NCBI GenBank assembly: GCA_027492795.1
Contig: JAPUEB010000029.1
Location: 1 to 64,000 of the forward strand
Length of the DNA stretch: 64,000 nucleotides
Source: Chryseobacterium sp.
Lineage (GTDB): Bacteria; Bacteroidota; Bacteroidia; Flavobacteriales; Weeksellaceae
Direction of reading: 5' to 3'
Shown: piece after piece, positions 60,976-64,000 of the stretch
Numbering within the stretch: the first letter of the stretch is position 1
Layout: every line of letters starts with the position of its first letter
Notes under the pieces: model-generated
What the model saw: only the letters and a program-made list of their open reading frames with translations
Database searches by the model: none
What the model was told of the DNA's origin: nothing
Program-made: the position numbers and the translations under genes

Positions 60976-61653
60976 TTACACAACTAATTTGTAACCGATA
61001 CCTTTTAAAGTTTGAATAGAATCAATTCCCAGTTTTTCTCGAAGACGGCGGATGTGGACATCAATGGTTCTTTCTCCCACAATTACATCGTTTCCCCACA
61101 CTTTTTCTAAAATTTCCTCACGTTTAAAGACTTTTTCGGTGTTGGAAGCGAGAAGATAAAGCAAATCGAACTCTTTTTTGGGAAGAAGAAACGGAATTCC
61201 ACTTTTTGAGACTTTGAAATTATCGCGGTCTATAATAAGGTCGCCGATTTCCAAAACTTTATTTTGCTCAGCAACCTGACTTGTTAACTGTAAAAGCGCA
61301 TTAACTTTGGAGATAAGGACTTTAGGTTTGATTAATTTTACGATATAATCATTAGCTCCAGCTTGAAAACCTGCAAGCTGTGAAAACTCTTCGCTTCTTG
61401 CAGATAGAAAAACGATTAATGTTTTTTGCAGATCTTTTATTTGGCGGAGTTCTTGGCAGGTTTCGATGCCGTCTTTTTCGGGCATCATCACATCCAGAAG
61501 GATAAGGTCGGGAATTATTTCTTTTGCTTTTGCGATGCCCTCGTTGCCGTTGTTGGCAGTGAAAACCTGATATCCCTCCTTCTCCAGATTATAGGATAAA
61601 ATCTCCAGAATATCCTGTTCATCATCAATTAAAAGAATTTTTCTTTGACTCAT
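60976..61653 (-). CDS. OmpR/PhoB-type response regulator
   Basis: A 225-residue regulator: receiver domain with ILLIDDEQDI, phosphorylation Asp in DLILLDVMMPEKDG (about 54), and Lys in YIVKLIKPKV; then a winged-helix output domain (about 130-225) with KKEFDLLYLLASNTEKVFKREEILEKVWGNDVIVGERTIDVHIRRLREKLG. The TIDVHIRRLR block is the DNA recognition helix. First gene of the two-gene operon, divergent from the TonB receptor gene. Confidence 0.95.
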   Translation of the reverse strand: MSQRKILLIDDEQDILEILSYNLEKEGYQVFTANNGNEGIAKAKEIIPDLILLDVMMPEKDGIETCQELRQIKDLQKTLIVFLSARSEEFSQLAGFQAGANDYIVKLIKPKVLISKVNALLQLTSQVAEQNKVLEIGDLIIDRDNFKVSKSGIPFLLPKKEFDLLYLLASNTEKVFKREEILEKVWGNDVIVGERTIDVHIRRLREKLGIDSIQTLKGIGYKLVV

Positions 61654-61807
61654 CTTTACTTTTTAACCTTTCAAAATTAGTCAAATTTCGGGTGCAAAAT
61701 CACAGGTTTGCCAAAGTTCATAATTATTTAACATAGATGGTGTTTTCGTTCAGAATTATTTAATCTAATCTTAAAATACCTGCAACAGAAAATCGCTTTA
61801 TCCAAAG

Positions 61808-61815
61808 TATTTTTG
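61808..61815 (+). promoter_or_regulatory. -7 promoter element of the TonB receptor gene
   Basis: TATTTTTG fits TAnnTTTG and lies 20 bp before the ATG at 61836, giving a very short leader. Confidence 0.55.
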
Positions 61816-61835
61816 CACCAAGTAAAAAGTAGAAA

Positions 61836-64000
61836 ATGAACAACAATTTGCGCAAAACTCTCATTGCGGCGGCATTCTTCACAGGAGGCTTTCTTTTTTC
61901 ACAAACACACGTGCTGGAAGGAAGAATTTTGGATGATAAGGACAATACTCCGATACAGGGAGTTACGGTAAAAGTAAAGGATAAAGAAGTGGTGACGGAT
62001 GTTTCGGGAAATTATTCCATCGCATTGGAGCCGGGTTCCAATTACTCCATCATCGTATATTCTCCGGAATATGGAACCAAGGAAATTACCGACATTACAA
62101 TAAATGCCACCGAAAACACCCACCTCGACGTTCTTTTGCACAGACAGCAAACCAAAGAATCAAATATTGAAGGTGTGGTTTTGAAGGCAAGTGCGAGAAA
62201 GGAAACCGTAGCTTCCACGATTGCTTTGCAAAAAAATTCTGCTGTAGTTTCGCAAGTAATTGGTGTGGAAGCCATCAAAAAAAGTCCGGATAGAAATACC
62301 GGCGAAGTTTTGAAAAGGGTTTCCGGCGTAAGTTTGTTTGAAGGAAAATACATCGTGGTAAGAGGACTTTCCGACCGTTATAACCAAGCGATGTTGAACG
62401 GAATTCAGCTTTCCAGTACAGAACCGGACAAAAAAACCTTCTCTTTCGACCTTTTTCCTGCAAACGTTATCGAAACTTTGGTCATCAACAAAACATTTAT
62501 TCCAGAATATACTGGAGAATGGGCAGGAGGATTGATTCAGGTAAACACGAAAGACATTCCGAACAGCAAATTTTTCAATGTTCAGGTTGGTGTTGGTGCG
62601 AATACCATCACCATCAACAGGGAATTTGCGATGCAAAAGGCAGGAAAATACGACTGGTTGGGAATAGATGACGGTTCCAGAGCGCTTCCTTCCAATTTCC
62701 CTGCGAAAAATGCGTTCAGCATACTTTCCGACAACGAAAAAGTGGAATTAGGCAAACAATATGCGAAAAATTTAGGCTATCATAATATCGGTTGGCCAGA
62801 AAACCAAAGTTTGCAGATTGATGGTGGATTTAACTCTAAAATTTTCGGGAAAGAGTTGGGTGTAATTGCAGTTTTGAATTACAGCAACAACAAAAGAAGA
62901 ACCGAAACGATGAACCGTTTCTTCACCATCAATGGGCAAAATGCAGACGTAAATTTCGATTATTTTACAGAAAAATTCAACAATGATGTAATTCTTGGAG
63001 GAATGGTGAATTTAGCCTTGAAACTAAATGCCAACAACAAGATTTCCCTAAAAAACATCATCACACACAATACCAACAACCACGTTTCTTTCCGTTCTGG
63101 AAAAGACTTTGAGTTCGATCCAATTAACGGAACCAATATTAAGGCAAGGGAATTGGGCTTTAAAGAAACCGTTTTTTATAACTCTACATTAACGGGAGCG
63201 CACAAATTTGCTGGTTTGAACCTTAACTGGTACGGAAGTTTTGGAGTTTTGGACCAATATGTTCCGATGTTGCAGCGTTTGCAGTATAACCAATACACCA
63301 ATCTTGCAGGAAGTCCATATTTAGCCTTAATTTCCAATGGTTTATCGCAAAAATCTGGAAGTTTCTTCTACTCCACCCTTAACGATTATCTGTATAATGC
63401 AGGAGGAGATTTATCAAAATCTTTTGAGCTTTTTGGGCAAAAACAGACCGTAAAAGGAGGATATTTATTTCAAGTAAAGGACAGAATTTATAATTCCAGA
63501 CCATTTTCTGCGAGACTTGCAGGATTTAATCAAACTTTGCTTTCGCAACCGTTTGAAACCATCTTCAACCCTGAAAATTTCGGAACGGGAGGAAATAAAT
63601 TCACATTTGAAGAAATTGGAGGAAACCAATACCGCTACATCGCAAACACCATCTTGAATGCGGGATTCCTTCAGTTTGACAATAATATCACAGAAAGCAT
63701 AAGGGCTGTTTGGGGATTAAGGGTAGAAAATTTCGACCAAATCATCGGAAGCACAAAAAAGAGCGACAGTCGTTTCGTTTATTCAAAAGTAACCGACTTT
63801 TTACCGGCATTGAATCTTACTTTCAAGCTAAACAATAAGATGAATTTACGTGTTGCAGGTTCGCAAACCGTAGTAAGGCCAGAATTTAGAGAACTTTCGC
63901 CTTTGGCTTATTACGACTTCGATTTGGGAGCAACCGTAGTTGGAAACAAAGAATTGAAAAGAACGAAAGTAAGCAACGCAGATATTCGTTGGGAATTTTA
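61836..64000 (+). CDS. TonB-dependent receptor, 3' end outside the window
   Basis: An open frame of 721 codons starting MNNNLRKTLIAAAFFTGGFL with a signal peptide ending near FSQ (about 23) and still open at the window end. Residues about 25-110 are a carboxypeptidase-regulatory-like domain (VLEGRILDDKDNTPIQGVTVKVKDKEVVTDVSGNYSI). A plug domain follows (about 125-235) with VIGVEAIKKSPDRNTGEVLKRVSGVSLFEGKYIVVRGLSDRYNQAMLNG, then barrel strands of an outer-membrane receptor. No SusD-type gene is visible inside the window. The substrate (siderophore, peptide, sugar or metal) cannot be read. A minus-strand frame in the same region is a shadow. Confidence 0.93.
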   Translation, partial: MNNNLRKTLIAAAFFTGGFLFSQTHVLEGRILDDKDNTPIQGVTVKVKDKEVVTDVSGNYSIALEPGSNYSIIVYSPEYGTKEITDITINATENTHLDVLLHRQQTKESNIEGVVLKASARKETVASTIALQKNSAVVSQVIGVEAIKKSPDRNTGEVLKRVSGVSLFEGKYIVVRGLSDRYNQAMLNGIQLSSTEPDKKTFSFDLFPANVIETLVINKTFIPEYTGEWAGGLIQVNTKDIPNSKFFNVQVGVGANTITINREFAMQKAGKYDWLGIDDGSRALPSNFPAKNAFSILSDNEKVELGKQYAKNLGYHNIGWPENQSLQIDGGFNSKIFGKELGVIAVLNYSNNKRRTETMNRFFTINGQNADVNFDYFTEKFNNDVILGGMVNLALKLNANNKISLKNIITHNTNNHVSFRSGKDFEFDPINGTNIKARELGFKETVFYNSTLTGAHKFAGLNLNWYGSFGVLDQYVPMLQRLQYNQYTNLAGSPYLALISNGLSQKSGSFFYSTLNDYLYNAGGDLSKSFELFGQKQTVKGGYLFQVKDRIYNSRPFSARLAGFNQTLLSQPFETIFNPENFGTGGNKFTFEEIGGNQYRYIANTILNAGFLQFDNNITESIRAVWGLRVENFDQIIGSTKKSDSRFVYSKVTDFLPALNLTFKLNNKMNLRVAGSQTVVRPEFRELSPLAYYDFDLGATVVGNKELKRTKVSNADIRWEF

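Noticed and set aside
62160-62636. Minus-strand frame of 158 codons
   Set aside because: Antisense to the plug domain of the TonB receptor, which is open in the plus strand from 61836 to the window end.

Overview
The window looks like a chromosomal segment from a member of the Flavobacteriia, most probably the Weeksellaceae (Chryseobacterium/Kaistella type). Reasons: AT-rich DNA, very weak Shine-Dalgarno signals, promoters of the Bacteroidota form (TTG, about 20 bp, TAnnTTTG), lipoboxes and signal peptides ending in SQ/AQ, and family content typical of this phylum (YfhO, DUF4834, OlsF-like acyltransferase, Bacteroidota-type MenC, NamZ/DUF1343, M1 peptidase, TonB-dependent receptor). The assignment is an inference from gene content.

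Layout. 0.1-9.1 kb: MoxR ATPase, DinB-like protein, RlmB, a run of envelope genes ending in YfhO and a glycosyltransferase, then a 29-residue mini-gene. 9.2-10.9 kb: glutaminyl-tRNA synthetase. 11.0-23.4 kb: two divergent operons. The minus operon encodes seven mostly secreted proteins, including a three-domain cell-wall hydrolase, and ends in a frameshifted lipoprotein. The plus operon encodes a LuxR-type response regulator, unknown proteins, an outer-membrane protein, a seven-helix membrane protein and the partner histidine kinase. 23.8-32.5 kb: two SDR enzymes, MenC, a small overlapping gene pair, fructose-1,6-bisphosphatase, aspartate kinase and an ornithine-lipid-synthase-like protein.

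32.6-38.8 kb: a 6.1 kb integrative element inserted in the 3' end of tRNA-Phe. It has a tyrosine recombinase, a Fic protein, three HTH or HTH-like proteins, a PD-(D/E)XK-type nuclease, att repeats, a 29-bp direct repeat inside both ends and a 0.5 kb non-coding block packed with short repeats.

38.9-64 kb: core and envelope genes: a repeat-tailed secreted protein, thioredoxin-like protein, aspartic protease, NamZ-type muramidase, FtsX-type permease, cysteine synthase, CbpA/CbpM, a PAS-rich sensor kinase with a receiver protein, M1 peptidase, a serine hydrolase, ThyA, a GreA-like protein, an alpha-amylase-family lipoprotein, a PhoBR-type two-component pair and a TonB-dependent receptor that runs off the end.

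A theme across the window is repeat 'phrases': degenerate 7-9 bp tandem repeats and short palindromes fill many gaps between genes, and similar DNA also lies in frame inside rlmB, a glycosyltransferase gene and menC. A 156-bp element at 47.1 kb carries two hairpins whose 22-nt loops are complementary to each other. The most promising undescribed systems are the two-component-linked secreted wall-hydrolase cluster (11-23.4 kb) and the small tRNA-Phe element.
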